64,000 nt of DNA from Trichoplax adhaerens (GCF_000150275.1 NW_002060943.1:4794008-4858007); one strand, 5' to 3'; shown: positions 13,335 to 29,300, counted from the first letter of the stretch. Numbers and translations: made by a program. The notes: generated by a model from the letters alone, not told the origin.

Positions 13335-16300
13335 CTCGTGTTATGATAATTTGATAATCTATAATGGAAGCCAATTAATGGTACTTTGACATGTTTTGTT
13401 AACTAGCCGTTAAAATTCAAGGTAAAGGTGAAGTCCTAACATTTTCATTGCTGATTTATGAAGGCATATAGCATAGCTAAAGCTATTCTTTGGTGTAACG
13501 GTCTTCCCTATTTCTAGCCACTTAAAAGCTTACTTAGGTAGATATCTATAAAGTGTCGTGTACTGGCTCAACTTCGATAGCTTTATATTATCTAGTCATC
13601 ATCATATTGTAATGAAATGGCTGTTTCATCGTAGACTCAATACTAACTGTAGTAATTATCTTAACCATCTTATTCACTTACTGCGTAATACAGTAAATTG
13701 TTCTGAATGCGTGCGTATGTTGTCGAATAGCGTGATAGTTTTGACATTGTACGCCCCTAATGTACCTATGATTTCTCAATTTAAGTGGCTCAATAAAATA
13801 TACGAATTCCTGAATGAAATAATTCATTTAAAGATTTTCTTGAATCTATTGGATTATTCAAAGAGAATTGGATGTATTAATCATGCCATGAAAGTAATTT
13901 CAGTAAACAGTTCTGAATTTTCGATCTGTCGGTGTTAAGGCAGAGAAGCAGCCGCTTAACTTCTGTATCTCATTGTCACGAAAGTAATCTTCGGGACGTA
14001 TACTTTATTTCTATGTTACGTTCTATATATGTTTATATCTCAGAAATGTTTTACGGTCTCCTTAATTGTAACTATAGTGGTTAACAGTCGATATCCTTAA
14101 TTTAGGATTACGTAGACTAAAGTAGTAATCGCCAACCAGTTAAACTAGATTGTTGTATCTATCACCTCCAAAGTTCTCAAGGCTCAAACTACAATTTCTA
14201 AGTTTAGAGGAAATATCTTAGTAGGATAGCTTTGTATGTATCTGTTAAACTAAGATTAAAGCTTTGATTATTTTAAAAATTGATACAGTAAATTTAATAG
14301 GATATTTGCCTTGGAATATCAATTGATTGCTATTCCAAATAGCAGTAGTACAGGATAGAAATTAAGCTCTCAATCCTTGTTGCAGGTTAGGGCTATTACC
14401 TAGCTCTTAACACTCATGAATACGGTTTCAATGCGCATGGTGACCGATCATACTTGCACAGATAGGAATACTGATCGTAACACCAGACATAATTTTACAT
14501 GGTTGCTGTTAGATACAAAATGATCATATCCAACGAAGTATCAGTCACAGCATTGGATTTGCTTAGTGAAAGCTTGTATTACATATTTTCAAGATAGTAA
14601 TAGTAAGCAAATTCGCTATTATGTCTGGTTAGATAAAATATCAAGGTACGAATATACTTATATGTAGATAATTGAATCAGCAACTGCTGCTCAGTATCAG
14701 GGTAAGCCTGTTTTAGGTATTTTATACACTGATAAAGGTTGCTATTGATATATCAGTTACAAGTACTTTTGCTGTTTTGTTCCTGTTCGTTACTAAATGC
14801 GATTTAGTTCTGTAATATTATATTTACGTACATGATATGTACAGATTACGAAACTGTTATTGTTACTCCGAGAGGGCATCATAAATTTTTAAAACGCATT
14901 TCTGGGAAGTTTATATTGTACATGTATCAAGGTCAAGTGTACTATATGTTATGGCGATAAATATGTGGTCGGTAAAGAAAAATAAGTGGCCATTGCGATA
15001 TTTCTACGTAATTGCATCATTGTTCTTGGTTATCACATGTATGAATATTTCGATTATTAATAATTAAATCTTTATAATATTGATACCATTATCAATTTTT
15101 TAAACTTTAAGATTTTTCTATTTGGATAATGACTACAGCTATACGAATGTAAAATAATAATTACTGATATTTTATTGGCACTCTTCATAATATAATACGA
15201 TCCTGACATAGGCGAATTGTGGAAACTAAGTTTTTCACGATATTATGACAATATACTGTATGGGTAGGCATGTATTTATCTACCACTATATGAATGAATA
15301 TTTATATATCCTTACTATCATCAACTGATTTCAAGGCCTCAAATTTATCGCCTTTCTAGTAGTTAAGCTTCTGCCAACCACTTTAGCTTTTCCATTTGCA
15401 TGATTACCACTATAATGCATACGTTAAGTAATGATAATAACTGGTATTTTAACTAATATCTAGAAGCTGTATTATTCTTTTTTAGAAATAATTGTAATAG
15501 CTAAACTTTAAGATATTACCGCTATCCTAATTAGCCGTCTGTATTATAACTATGCGTTATTATTGCACATAATTATTCATAAATAGTTTGTGAGACATCG
15601 CATGTATCCTATGCCTTGATGATCATACCTTTATCATGATGATAACATACTCTTAACGACTTAACGGCAATATTTATCACACCTCCGTAGCGTAGTAAAC
15701 GAAATCTAATGATGAGTAGCCTAGCCAAAAACACTATTGTCTTATTTGTTATTATAAGATACCTTGAATAATGTAGCATAACTGCCTAATCATCGGCATA
15801 GTATGACTATTCTAAACACAACTATGCTTGATGCCTAAGTTGCGGCAATAGTTGAAGGATGTTATAGTAGAAACGTCAAAATTAATGCAAGTGAAGGGTG
15901 GACTGGATTGAAACACAATTAAAAGTTGCATATTTTTAACAGTATGGCACTGTGCAACACCGTAGCTATAGAGAATTATTCAATCAAATAAAGAATAACA
16001 GTCGCTTAGCAACCAAATCGGTTGGATTTCCATTAGAAGTAATCTTACTCATACGATAGGTTATAACAATTGCAGATATAGAGACAATAGAAAAATAACA
16101 AATAAAATAATTTATTATGATCACGTTAGATAAGACAATGCTTTGTCTTTAAAGTCATTGTCATTTAACTGATAAATAATTTATGCATGGAATATTAAGC
16201 AACTTTGTATTTTTTCTTCACTCTTTCTCCCGTATTTTATCTTATATCCTTTGTACTAGTCGCTGGCTGTATAGAAAACACTGTCTACATTTATGTGGAC

Positions 16301-17373
16301 ACATATAGTATATGATTTAGTACAAGTAATGAAAATGGGCAAAATAGCCTAAAAAGCAGTAAAACAATTATTTTGCAACAAGACATAACTAACGACGAAA
16401 TATTATTAATTGGTATCCTAAAATTTTTCTATTATTCTATTTCTAAATTTGTTATCAATATTCAATCAACGACAACGACATCGAGTAAGTTTTTTTCTGC
16501 AAATGTAAAGATTGATCAATTAATAGAATAGGTGTAAGGGTTGATTCTTTCTATATCTGATAATAAGCGTATGCATTTAGCCATCGATTAGCTCCATTAT
16601 AACATTCATACAGGTTGCTTTAAATAACAGAAAATTAAACTAAGTCTACAGTAGTTCAAGAATCCAGTGTTATATCATCGATATTTAACATCTTTTTCTA
16701 ATATGTTATCGAATACAAAATTAAATTTGCTGCTAAATATAATATGAGATGAAACTTATAGCACATCTTATCTATAGACTATAGTTAAGGTTCCTAAAAT
16801 ATTTAATCATCGCCTTTACGTATATGCAGAAACCTTTTTGATTTTCCGATTAAATTTATCTAGACTTAAAGGCAACCATTGCTTACCTTTATAAATGTGA
16901 TCAGCTTTCGACATTGATGCAAGCAGTTGTCGATTACAGCTTTAATATGCGATAAGAGAGATCTTACTGTTTATTTATGACTATGAATATTCCATTTACT
17001 AAATATATCCTATAAATTAAGCCAAATTATTTTCTAGTTTATTCCTATAATTTTCCTTGATTACAGTACTGCAAGTTTTTTTCTTTAATATTGCATTCTG
17101 ATAAACGAAATTGAATTCATCACAGATTCCAAGTCTACGCCAGATACTGCATTATTTATTTCTAACTTGAAACTTCCGTTAGCTCGTCGGAACTAACTGT
17201 AGAGTATCAAGATTGTGTTATAAACAAAATCTTGTATGAAAATAGAATCAAACTGCGAAGGTTCGATCAACTACATCATCGCCTTGTATTTTGTCGATAT
17301 TATAAATAGTACTGATTAGCAAAGTAATTACTGTCTATTTCCATTGCATTCAATTCAGGCTTGTAGGTATAAA
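13335..17373. other. Intergenic, stomatin B to the channel gene
   Basis: About 4 kb between two same-strand genes, probably the stomatin B 3' UTR (AATAAA at 13792) followed by the promoter and 5' UTR of the channel gene. A 126-codon open stretch at 13558-13938 has no ATG at its start, overlaps the putative 3' UTR and resembles no family I know. No RNA gene or clear repeat seen. Confidence 0.5.
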
Positions 17374-20300
17374 ATGCCAAGAAACAGCGTTCACGATATC
17401 GAAGCTAACTGTATCGGCAGAAAAAATAATGTCTCCAATCATAAACGGAAAAAATCTACAATTTCCGAGCCAGTTAGCAATCGTAATAGTATTGCGTCTT
17501 GGCTAGGACTTAATCAAGATAAGCATTTATTTCCTAATAGAAGTTTCGAACGTCGCCCATCTATCGAAAATTTTGGACGTATTGGATTTATTGTACCTGC
17601 TTTAGCATTAGTGCCTAAAGCAGACGGTGTAAGTAGTCTGATATCACTTTAAATTAATAATTTTTTTTTTACATCTGGCTGCAATATCATACCATAATCG
17701 AATAAAGCGTACTTAGTCAAACACAGCATAAACAGTATACAACGTTACCGCCTGTAGAGACTAAAATACTCTATTCTATAAATGAATCATCCACTTCGAT
17801 AAGATGATTTTTCTTCAGTAACACATCATTCATTAGGATTTAACGAGAACACAACACCATATCATAAACAGAGTATTGAATTATCTTTAAAATAACATTA
17901 TTCTAGGGCTAAAAGGTGATAACAATTTCATGGCTTCTTCATTAAGTTTTATACCTGTAGAGGAAGTCAGTCGCATGGCATTCATCATTAATAATCAAAT
18001 ACTGCTAATCATTAGATTACCTTTATTCTTATACTAATATTAGAAATCTATCCAAATTGATTGGATAATTCATATCAATCGAAAAGAATCACTGGGCTAG
18101 TTATGATATTACCTCAACTTAACTGTTCAATAACACCATATGGAAATAATCATTACGCATAATCGGTTACATAAGGATAGAAATTCAGGAGTTAGTAGTT
18201 TGATAATTTCGTATCTTAAAGCAATATCACTAGCTTTTTCACTAATTCTGATATCTGTATGGAGGCTATAGACTATTAATTGATTAACAGGCCAGATCTC
18301 TTATTTAAAGAACTTACTTAGTGAAAATAGTGAATTGGAAACAAACTTAAAACGTGCCTTTGTTAAATCCAATTACCTTCTTAGAAACATCGAGTAAAGG
18401 AAGATCTGATAGTGGATAAACTCTTTATCTCCAGTACAATTATGTTTAACCGTCATGCATTTTTTAACATTTATAGTTCGTTCTAGTAATAAGTCGATTG
18501 TAATCATTAAACGACCGTATCATAGCTATAACCTACAAGCTTTAATATCTTGCGAATTATCTTGCTATGAAATCGGGTAAAACATGGAATACTGTTATCG
18601 TTTACGAAATTCCCATAGACAATGTTTCGGTATAGATATCATATACGATTTTTGAAGTACTTCAATATTATCAGCATTTAGAGTCGGTTAGTCCATCTTC
18701 GCAGTAAAGTTATAAAAATTAAAATTATCTTTAATATCAATACTAGATCGAGTTAATATCGATAAATGCTATGGAGTATCTCACTACTAACGAATAGTTT
18801 CCGTCGGACCTAGAAGATGAATTAATATTGCCATAGTCCAAATTTTTTTAAGCGATTATCGCTAATATTGTCCAATTTAATTTGGAAATTCTTTTTTCTT
18901 TTTACATCGGAATGGTATTCGATTAAATTATTTTAGAAAGATGAATTTACTAGAAAATTTGACTTATTACAAAATGAAGAACGTCAACTCAAATTAGCGG
19001 CGGCACATATTGACGATGCCTTAAATCTAAGGTAGCGGATAAGATAAAATATACGATTACTATTGTAAGATCACATTTAAGCTATTATTGCACAATCGTT
19101 GTATAAGTAGTTGCTTTCAAGATTGGGTTTAACAATTCTAGAAGCAATATTAAGACATAGTAGCTGTAGTTGATAACTTGATAGCTTATATTCAACAGGT
19201 ATTTTTTACCTACAACGATCGGTATTCATTCGTTAAAAATCATATTGCGTTTAACTAACCAATTAATGGAGCTAATTACCTGTTTTCTCTATTTATCACT
19301 TAAATGCGAATAGAGGTCGCTATGGCAAAGCTAGAGCTATGTTTAAACCTAAAACAGCTAGACTGTGCTTTGAAATCTTTACTAGTAAATGGTTTTTATT
19401 TCTTGTGTATGTCAATATCATACTACATACGGCATTGCAGTTTGCTGAGCCGCCATCAGTGAAGTAAGCCTGATATAATTAATCTTTAATATGTATCTAT
19501 TATTTCTTCTATTTTCACCGATTGTCCCATTGCAATTTGCAATCTAGTATTTCTTTTGGCATTGTTATGCTTATTTAATGCTTTATTAATGACATTTTAT
19601 TAGGGAGACCTATCCTGTAGTTATCGCTTTAAATGCAGTATGTATCCTCATCTATGTCGTGGATGTTTCACTGCAAATAGTATTTTATACGCCACACGTA
19701 TTTTGGCAGTTAGATGAAATATTTTGGAGACGGTAAATTAAAATTCTAATTGCTTTATATATGATTTCATTCGTTAGTGATAGATAAACTTTCGTTTTGC
19801 TAATATCAATTTTACCAATTGTTATAACACTATGATTTTTTTAATTCTACAGAGTGGAATTTGTCTTCACGGTCTTGTTTACAATTGATTTTATTTGCCT
19901 CAATATCAACGTGCATACCGAAGCAGTAAGTATCTTGACGATCCGATACTAAATAGAAAATTAATTTAAAAATGAGTGAATAATGCAGTACGCTAATTTA
20001 TCATGCGCTAATTGATCATTTAAGCCATAAGATGGCTAAAAATTAATTATGTAACTCAGAACACCGCAAACCAACATGTTTCGTTTAATCGCCTAACAGA
20101 TTAATTTACTATTAATTCATAAACAATCACAACATCAATTATTGGGTTTGAGTCGCGAAGTAATGAAGTATTAACGCAACCCCCGGCTGTATTTTTGCAT
20201 TACTATATTAGTAGCCACTACTATTAGTTTTTGAGATCATTTGGTCCATAGAAATTTTAAATTAACATTACAAGATTCAATATCCCTAGCTGGCTGAAAT

Positions 20301-23300
20301 TACTGCTATATCCAGAAACAATTTTCAATTCTATATGCATACATCCACAAGAAATATACGTAATCCCTATTTGCGGCAAAGGAGTTCTTTCTAATATAAA
20401 TACAGTTTTTTAAGTATATAACGATCTAGTTTGAAGTATTATACTATGTAAAAATAAGAATTAGTGATATACTCGTATATCATTCAATTACCATCGTAAA
20501 TTAAAAATCATAGTTTCTTTAGTTAGATGCAACTTTTGAAAGGAAATCGAAGCAATCTCCGCATGAAAAGTAAACGATTCATTAGCCTAGCTTCGTCTTA
20601 GGAATATATATTAAATAACCATTCTCTTATTCTTTAATATCGATAACATTACCTGATTTAATATAAAAAAACAGCCAGTGTTCAATATTAAATGATTTAC
20701 TTTTTAACTAGCATATTCATGCAACAAGTCGTCGCATTTTATAAATTTTATTGATTTCCAATTAACAGTATGTTCCACAAGTATTTCGATGCCTCCGAAG
20801 TTTGGGATTGATTTGCAAATCACATAATGTTTCCCATATCTTAGAGGTATTTCAGATTGTTTGGCCATAATTTTTAATACAAATTAGAGATCGACAAAAC
20901 ATTACAATCTATAGCTAATCGACGTACGTCATCTATTCGAAATCTAGGTTTTACTATCTATTCTGAAAAAGCTCGGAAGTGTAAGTTTAAATTTAAATAG
21001 TTCACTTTACTTGGCTTAAATAGATTATAAAATAAGTCAGAAATGATTCAAAAGAACACTTTTCATCATAAAGTGAAATAACATTCAATTTTGTGCGTAG
21101 GTATTTGTCACGACATTCTTCTTCATCTTAATATTTGCGGCTATTGGAATTCATACGCTTTCTGGATTTTATCATTGTCCAGGGTAAGATTCTAACATTA
21201 CATGATTTTTTCGTACAAAGATATATTAAAGATTGCTAAAGCTTAACACGCATAGTTTCTATAATATCAAATATATGGTACAGATTACTTGCGATTTGAA
21301 ATAGGGTGATTTCCTTTATGGGAGTCTTAAAACTACATTAAATAAAATTTATATCGCAAATGATTTATGTGATTATCAGTGTACAATGTAAATATATGGC
21401 CATGACTAATAATATCATACATCCAATAAATAGTTTTGATACTGTAAAATGTATAATTTAAATATCGTATAGAAACATGATATCTGTTTATATGGTACGT
21501 ATACTATTCATTTGCTTTCAATTAGTTAAATTATGCTTTACGTAGGATTTCTGCGATATCAAATATGTAAATTAAATTTTATAGAGGATATCTATCTTCA
21601 CTTAAATATATGTCATATATAAGAAATTCTATCATCTTATTATTGTATGTTTTATTTTTTTAGATATGTATTAATATTTATACAGGGTAGCTTATTAAAT
21701 GGAGTATTTTTCTAATATTTTTTCGCTAATTTTGTAATTCTGTCCTAGACTTAACAGCACCGCTGGTATGAATGTATCTGCTTTGACTAACTGTTCCGTG
21801 GGCTCGTTTAATAATGGAATCTACATAGGGTAAATAATATATGCATCATGGCCAACTAATAGTATAATGGAACTAATGCTATGAAAAATTAATTGAACAT
21901 AAAATCAATTTTAATAATGTATCTATTCAATACCTTTATTTACAAAATTATAGGTTCAACGTAATTATATTATTTTTTTTAATTATTAAATAGAGCTTTC
22001 GATAACATTGCCATAGCTTTTCTTCGCCTCTTCGTATTACTAACAACGGAAAACTATCCAGTAAGTTGTCCGCCTGTCACAAACCAGCTTCGTGACAAGA
22101 TAACGTAAAACAAATCTCTAAATTACTATAGTCTCCGGGATTCAGTATCCCTTAACTACCTCACAAGAATTTAGACGCCTTTGATTCTACATTAAAACAA
22201 CTATACAATTGAGAACTACTTTATTCAACTATCTGACGGGCTTATATACCCTTCTACAGCAGTTAACATTCACGAGTCATCTTATAAAAATACTTAGGTG
22301 AGAACATCTACTAACTAATTTTTTACAGTCGGACTACAATATGTCCATTCACAGAATCATTTCAGAGCATATTACAGCACAGCATTTAATTTACTTTAAC
22401 ACATTTATAATTAGAGTAATTCGTATTGTAAGTAACTAGTTGTAATATATTATCACTATATTATATTAACTAAATTTAGATAGCTATTTCTTCACGGTAG
22501 TTCGTACCGTGACACCGCCCTATTTACTGTTAGATTACTTGTTACGGTACCCTACAATAATTGCCTCGATCCATCTCTTAATACATCACCTGAAATTATA
22601 ACTATAGGATATAATGATCCCAGCATACGATGTTAGTGCTATACATGTTGCCTATTTTTGGATTTTCGTCATTCTGGGAGTATTCTTCTTGACCGCTATC
22701 CTGTTAGCTATTATCGTTGATAGCTATTGGTGAGATATAGTTACAAAATTTGTAAAAATTAAGTGCAATACCTTGTGTAATCATTTGATAAATAATTTTA
22801 CTAAAGTGCTACTACAATAGTGTCGTAATTCATCTTTGTAAGCACTGGTTGTCAGATACTAACAACGTCGTTCAATAATGACAGGGAATTTTCCAAGAAG
22901 CATGTGAAAAAGGAAAGAACTCGAGAAAGGGCAGAATTAGCTAAAGCGTGGAATTTGATTGATCCTCTTGGTCAAGGTATATTGCAAGATTTCTTAGTCT
23001 CGTACAAATTGGAATAGATATCCCATCAGGCTGGATTGGAGTTTATTACTTATGATATTAAATCGATTAACTTATCCAATAAACTTTTTCTATGATTAAT
23101 TAATTATAGGAGCTTTACCGGCTAGCGATCAAATCTTTACTGACCTATTTAAATTATTAAAACCTAAAGTAAGTCGTCAATAAAATCTATTCTCTTTACT
23201 ATTTTAGAATCTTCATGAATAAAACCAGCAACTAAAAGCAAATGAAATTTCGAATTTTAATTTATCTATGCCAAAAAATGCGATTAGCAAGAATTTGTAA

Positions 23301-26300
23301 ATTACGTTTCCCATAAAATATGTATGGAACTAAAACTTTTAACGAATTTACCTGTCTATTTCCAGAACACCGACGATGAAAATTTAGAGCTGATTGATTA
23401 TGTTGCTGAAAGAGGTCAGGAAGATATGATTGACTCTTATTCATGGACGACGAGATTAAGAGATGTAAGTTAGCAATAGGAAGATTTGGAATTTTAATAT
23501 CTGATTTTCTAATGATTCTAATGATTCTGCTATGATTAATCTATTTATTGTGACAATGGATAGGCATTAAGTTTTGAATTTGAACGAGAAAGTCAAATTG
23601 ATGAACTCGTAAGTTAACATTAATTTTTCAATATTATTTTTTAGCTCATAATAGACTATTATATATTTTTTTCATACGGAAATGAATAGCATCATGATGC
23701 AAAAAATGATTAAAATCATTTTTCTGTCTTTCCTATAGAATGATTTACCAAATTGCCCTCAGAAAGCCTTTCGCTTGATGCGACTTATTGTTCGCTCGTC
23801 GTACTTTTCCTATGCAACGCTTTCCTTAATATTTTTGCATTGGTAATTTTAACTTAAAATTTTGATTAATGCAACCTAATTTTACTTCCCTAGATATATA
23901 CACTAAATTAAAAAGATGATTAGTTTATAATTTAAAATTGATTGGTTGCTTCTAGTGTACTGTTTGGTGTCCATTGGCGTGATATGAGCTCCTTGGCTAT
24001 AGATATTGTCCAGTGTAAGTATTCTGACGTATGAGTAATGCGTCTTAGCTTTATGATCGCCCTTCTGGTTTACATTGCTAGCTCACCAATTTAATGGGAT
24101 TAGCTAGCGTGGCTAGTAGTATGTAAAATTGACGATTCATCAAATTTTTGCGTATTCTATCAATGTAGACTCTTTTATTAAACAGATAAACTATTAAATG
24201 GATATTTATTTCCAGCCTTTTATATATATCTTGGTATTCAAATCTATAAAACTGCTAATACTCCATAATCAAGATATTTTATATACTGTACTTTAGTGTC
24301 TTAACATATAGTTTCAAGTTGATATAGATGATAAGATTTTGTACACTAATTTCATAACTCTATCATTTTTCCATAGATATTCGAAGCGGTATTATTGGCA
24401 TTCTTTTGGTAATTTTGACTTAATTAATCTAAATGAGTATTATAAAGGTAGTGAAAGTTAACTAGATAATTCTCTCTATGTGTGATTAGATTGAATTAAT
24501 CCTCAGGGTTTTGGCAGAAGGAAAAAATCTCTTGGAACCAATGGAAATTTTAGATATTGTTTGTGTGAGTTGATACCAATATGTAGCTTTTAATCGTTGA
24601 TGATTCTTTAAATTCTTGACGAGAAATGTATGAAAATTGATCCTCGGATCAGTTATAGCATTATTAGTGCGATTTTATTGCTATACCACGTATTCTACTT
24701 TTTTGGTTACCATATAGAATATAACCAGCATTGTAACCAACATTCTCTGGTATTTCATGCGTGATGAATATGGCCGAGGTGTTTGTATTGCTATTTCATC
24801 TGTGGCAATTATTATCCGATTGGCATTTAATTCAGTTCATGTAAGTAAAGGTAGAGCCTTATTTATTTAATTCTATCTATCCATATGAGATCTATGTATT
24901 CCTTATATTGCACTTATCATGATCGTGTCTTATAGACAAATCGAGCTGTCTCACTCTTTATCAAGATCTATCCGGTTATGTTTGATTTGATCCAGCTGGT
25001 AGCAATTATATTGTAAGTATTGAATCCCTTGAGACCTAAACGCAGATTTCTATCTATCGATGTATTGGATATAGTGAAATCCAATCGTTGTAAACAGGAG
25101 TAATTTTACAATTATCATAACAATTCTATCACAACAGTGCAAATACTAGACACACTAACTACCTGGATGCTATAAGTTAATTTTGCGACCTGATTTACGA
25201 TTATCGATCATTGATATAGTTTTTAGTAGTTAATCTGTGTAGAGTTCATAACTCCAAATTAAATGGCTTAAAATTCCTTGCTACTAATACCATTGTTGCA
25301 TACAAAACTCAATTTGATTTAGTGCCGATGCGTATTTAGCTTCACATATTGCGTATACTTGAACTTTGTTACCTATTCAGTATAATTTATTCTATGGATT
25401 TCTGCTGACAGAGAATTTGCTTGATAATATACATAGCGAATATTAAATTAATTCTGATTATTAATTCTTCACTTTTCAACGCTACCAATTCACAGGTGTG
25501 TTTTTGCTACTATTGGAATGGAAATATTTCGGCTGGATCAGTTACGGCATGGCTATAGTATAGATAAGAACTCAACCAATTGCGGTGTAGGATTCAACAC
25601 TTTCGGGTATACTGTACTTTCTCTCTCTTTCAATATCGCACTCTTAAACTAGTAATGATCATGACATGGAGAAATTAAAATATCTTGACATTAAATAATG
25701 CAAACCAGATGTTCCTAATCCTGTCATATTTCTATCTAACATCGCATAGCATAGCGATAATTGCTTGCTGTTTGTTTCCTTAGATGTTCCCTATTATCCG
25801 TTTTTCAAATTTTAACCACTAGCAACTGGCACGAAATCATGAATTCGGTAGATTTTCTGATTTTATAACTACGATATTCGATTTTGAATAGAATATACAG
25901 AAATCATAGCCTAGATCATAGTTAAATCTGTATATGATTGTTTGATTTAAATTACAACATCTGAGGTATGAAATATCGGCGAAATAATTGTTCTTAGAGT
26001 CAATTATATTCCGACATATGGTTGAGGAATATGATTAAGAATGGGCAACTAAGATACAGTATTTACCGCCGAACTACTGTACAACTGCATATTAGGTTAT
26101 AATTATTAATAAGAGCACATGCCGGTAGTCTAGAGAATTTTATTATATTCCTTACGAGCTGTTAAGCAATTACTGAATCGCTCATCTTCAGCTTGCAATA
26201 GGAATAGATCGGAAAGTAAAGCAGTTTGATTTATAAAAGTGTAACTAAACAGTCAGTATCAGATCTAGTTTTTAATCAAACGGTACTTTATATGTCTTTA

Positions 26301-29300
26301 ATCGTTCACAGATGATGATTCTACAGAATTTAGTATGCTACTTTCCATGATTTCGAAAATTAACACGAATCAAAGGCTACGCTAGTTGCTCTGTAACTAT
26401 TACCGACCATCCATAAAAACATATAGTATGTAAACCTTAAAGTATTGAAATTTTTATTAAAACGCCCTAACAAGCGCTATACTGTACTGTATCGCGAGAC
26501 ATTGCGAATTTCCTTATTAGAAAATAAATGATCACTCTCGATATTTTACTGCCATAATATTCAAATTAATGGCTAATCAATTAATGCATGAATATCTAAT
26601 AATTCATATTAATCGCGATATTGAAATTGAACTTGTTGTTTCTTGTAAACAATTTTTAGGCCATCATAGAGTTTAGCTATTGGGCATCACTTTACTTTGT
26701 ACTTTGCGTACTTATATTTAATCTTGTGATAATGAAGTAAGCATTTAAGATTGTACTTTGATCAATATATTGCTGTTAAAAAGAAAATAGAAGTCTGAAA
26801 CTATTTGTAAAATTTATTTCTCAGCCTATTTGTAGCCATTGCTATCGAAGCATTCAATAAACTCACCAAGGATGATGATGATAATAATGCCCACCAAACT
26901 CAAAATGAAGTCAATGCTAGTGGAGTGGTAGAAGTGAGTTATTACTTATAACTTAGCGTATTAAGATTGATTAGTAAATGTTAGAAAAAATGTTAAGCAT
27001 CATTTTGAAAATTATTGCCTCCTAATCATATTTTCCGCACCAGAAAAGCGTAGCGCAAAACATTGGCAGCTTTTTCGTATCTGTTATGGCTAGTACAAGG
27101 GTACCGGTAAGAAGCCTCATCAGTCCATTCATTTAAAATCGATTTTAAAAAATCCAAATTAGAATGTTGATATTGTTGTTTATTAATGGTTTCCACCAAT
27201 GTGTATCTGCTTAGATTCAAACTGAGTCGGGAGATTTCACAAGAGAAATGCAAAGACCCGGCTTTGGAGATCGGCGACCATCTATTACTCCAATTGGCAA
27301 GTTGGTTGGAAGGAGATCCAGTTTAAAGGTAGTTTAGAGAATCAGAGTATCGCATGCCAATGTGTGATAGTATCATGCTATAAATACTGATGGATCCTAC
27401 CAATTTGTCCATATTTAAATATTAGCCAAGCATTAGTCCACAAGTAAAATCACCTTCGCCAACCATTCCTCCCCAAATCGATGAAAGTTCAGAGGTAAGA
27501 TTACCTGTTGGCCGTTTACTTTCCAGAGCATCCTGTTTCTTCGTAGCCAAATTTTATTTGAATGCTAGTACATTATTCAGTTGAACCCTACCATAAATAT
27601 AATTGCCATCTTTATAAACAGGAGGATGAAGACGACGTGAAAAATCTAAGCTTACGAGAGCGGGTAAATGCATATAAAAGTTGCAATAAATGCCTTTCAC
27701 ATCCGGAAAATAGCTTGATCAACTCGTGTTGGTGTTTATTACCGAAGCGGCATAATATTGAGATAAATTCTAGTCGTGAATATTCATTGATAGGACAACA
27801 AATAGAAATAAGATCTTCAATTTATAGTGATCGCACAGCAACCAATTCCTATTTTATCTTTTATTTATTCACCAAGCGTGAACGTATGCTGAAAAAGAGG
27901 ATGAAACAAAAGAAGAAAAATCACAGTAAACAATCGAAAATTATGCGAGCTATTACACCTTTTAAGGCTACCAAAGACACTGATCTTGATTTGGCTGTTG
28001 GTGACGAAGTGGTCATATTAGCTAAGGTAAATACTAGCAAAAACGCACTCAAATAAATTATCCATTATTGCTAAATCCAAATGTATTCATATTGTTTAAC
28101 AGAAATTAAATGAAACAGAAAGTAATTTTATTTCATGATCAGCACCTGCAATATCACATTTATTTATCGAATACCTACAAATTGCTTTGTTCCATTTAAT
28201 TGACGACGATCGTAAAGGAAACTCAATGTAGATCAAACTTATGTGATGTAGTTTTCATACATTGAAGACTTACGAATAGTTTATTATTTGCCAACTACGC
28301 TTTACGAAGACTGTAGAACAATTGTACGCTTATTTCAAGATTAACTTGTGCAGCTTTCATCTATCACCATCTAGCAGAATATCACTTTACTCACACCTTG
28401 CTAATAACTATTATTAAAAAAGGAAACTTGATTTAATTTCAGATTATATAGCTTTCGTTGATCGTTAATGGATGGTTTGCATATAGTTTATAAATTGTTA
28501 CTAGCGCCTTATTCCTAAATTAAAGAGAGTTCAACGTAGTCTTATTTTGAGATGAGTTCATCCAATGCCAAAGTTAAATGATCTAGGACTGTTTTTGTGA
28601 TAAGCAAAGCATCCAATTACACTTGCTAACTTATTTCTAATAGCGTCTTAGTGTCAATTTAAATCCACATTTAGACCTTCCTGAAATATCTCAGTCGAAC
28701 CAATGGCAAGCTTTTACCGTAGATTGTTACTTTTGAAATCCTAAGATTCATAAAAATCTATAGCCCATTATTTTGCATAAACTCGTACTCATGATGGATG
28801 AACATGGCCATTACATTATTAAATTTAAATAAGCTTTTATATCATAGTATTTATATGATTTCATTTTATAATGTTGTCAATGTTCAATCTAATTACAGCA
28901 AGATGACTGGTGGCAGGGAATGTGCAGAGGAAGGACGGGATGGTTTCCAGGTAACCCATTTTAAGTTAAAAAATTGGGTCTAGTAAAATTTCGTAAATAA
29001 ATAATAACTGCTATCTAATCTTCACTTGTCTTTCCTACTGTCTAAAATGCCGGTCGAATTGCAGTTTGTATCGAATGATATTTAATGGTACGCCCATTTT
29101 CTAATCGTTCATTTATATTACTGTTTAGCATCTCATGTGGCTGCTGCTCCACCTCAAGATCATAGTAAGTTGATCACTAACAACCGTAAATCGGATTCCC
29201 CTCGAAATGAGCAAGGACCAGATTCTCCTAAGCAACATCAAACTGCATGGGAAAATAGCCCTCACGCTATACCTGATCTTGAAGATCAAAATACGGTAAA

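Noticed and set aside
13558-13938. 126-codon open stretch after stomatin B
   Set aside because: No ATG at its start, overlaps the likely stomatin B 3' UTR (AATAAA at 13792), and no recognisable motifs.
22320-22440. Possible exon between channel pore I and S6-I
   Set aside because: It has an acceptor-like and a donor-like edge, but joining pore I (ending ENYP) directly to the exon starting DIMIPAYD at about 22.61 kb gives the family-typical sequence, so this piece is intronic.
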